Shown here: positions 39,585-39,669 of the stretch, one piece after another | Numbering within the stretch: position 1 is the stretch's first letter | Layout: every line of letters begins with the position of its first letter | Virus record (IMG/VR): IMGVR_UViG_3300046048_000252 | Coordinates: 1-39,669 of that record | Reading direction: 5' to 3' (one strand) | DNA length: 39,669 nucleotides | From: a virus | The notes under the pieces: generated by a model | What the model was told of the DNA's origin: nothing | Databases searched by the model: none | Seen by the model: only the letters and a program-made list of their open reading frames with translations | Translations under genes and position numbers: made by a program

Positions 39585-39669
39585 ATGGCCAACTACATGC
39601 TCCCGATCCAGCAGTTCCAGCCGATCAACGCGGCGATTGATTTTAACCCGCTCAATCAGGGGCTCGGCG
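39585..39669 (+). CDS. Internal virion / DNA-ejection protein (P22 gp20-position), 5' part; gene continues at position 1
   Basis: This segment starts with an ATG behind an AAGGA site and encodes MANYMLPIQQFQPINAAIDF followed by NPLNQGLG. Merging the 17-base overlap lets the frame run on without change to a stop at 985, for 350 residues in all. The split is an artefact of where the circle was opened. Confidence 0.9.
   Translation, partial: MANYMLPIQQFQPINAAIDFNPLNQGLG
39653..39669. repeat. 17-bp terminal direct repeat, right copy
   Basis: Identical to bases 1-17. One of the two copies should be dropped to close the circle. Confidence 0.9.

Noticed and set aside
1-39669. CRISPR array, tRNA genes, insertion sequences
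   Set aside because: I saw no regular spacer-repeat pattern, no convincing cloverleaf and no transposase. The regular repeats present are protein-coding or the short iterons.

Overview
The window is a complete, circular phage genome cut open inside a gene. Its last 17 bases repeat its first 17. Joining the ends (unit length 39,652 bp) restores one uninterrupted reading frame that starts at 39585 and ends at 985. The virion gene order is that of short-tailed P22-like phages: small terminase, large terminase, portal, scaffold, coat, gp4-like tail factor, gp10-like stopper, then a run of internal or ejection proteins and a tail fibre. The high GC content, a rhizobial-type outer-membrane barrel, a DUF2793 tail fibre and several small families that I associate with Hyphomicrobiales phages suggest an alphaproteobacterial host. 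This host call is inference, not proof.

Layout. (1) 39585 through 5519: ejection proteins and tail fibre. (2) 5516-8005: small conserved proteins and the lysis cassette (GH24 endolysin with a membrane tail, overlapping Rz/Rz1-type spanins, a holin-like coiled-coil membrane protein), closed by a hairpin. (3) 7928-11558, leftward: an early operon with ERF single-strand annealing protein, an HNH nuclease, a zinc ribbon and coiled-coil proteins, driven by a sigma70-like promoter at 11793-11765. (4) 11847-12135: a short XRE-type repressor gene and a divergent promoter/operator region. (5) 12317-17569, rightward: membrane protein, replication initiator with tandem 11-bp DNA repeats inside it, winged-helix and zinc proteins, an outer-membrane protein. 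(6) 17646-22667: an ART-PolyVal protein, then beta-rich surface or fibre-like proteins. (7) 22664-38950: packaging and head genes. They are interrupted by two accessory blocks. One lies between portal and scaffold (sulfotransferase-like, methyltransferase-like, AT-rich propeller-like protein, giant acidic repeat protein). The other lies between coat and gp4 (methyltransferase, glycosyltransferase, AT-hook protein).

How it fits together. The repressor appears to sit on an inverted repeat that lies inside the spacers of both divergent promoters, a lambda-like switch. No integrase or partition gene is recognisable, so lysogeny is doubtful or uses another route. Replication probably starts at iteron-like repeats inside the initiator gene and uses host polymerase. 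The most unusual elements are: a terminase large subunit encoded as two coupled ORFs; a truncated HNH endonuclease head wedged between terminase and portal; a protein of about 35 acidic 21-residue repeats; a second repeat protein of about 20-residue units; and a set of sugar, sulfate and methyl transferase-like enzymes among structural genes. Several real small genes (46, 46, 45 and 34 residues) are easily missed by length cut-offs and are listed.
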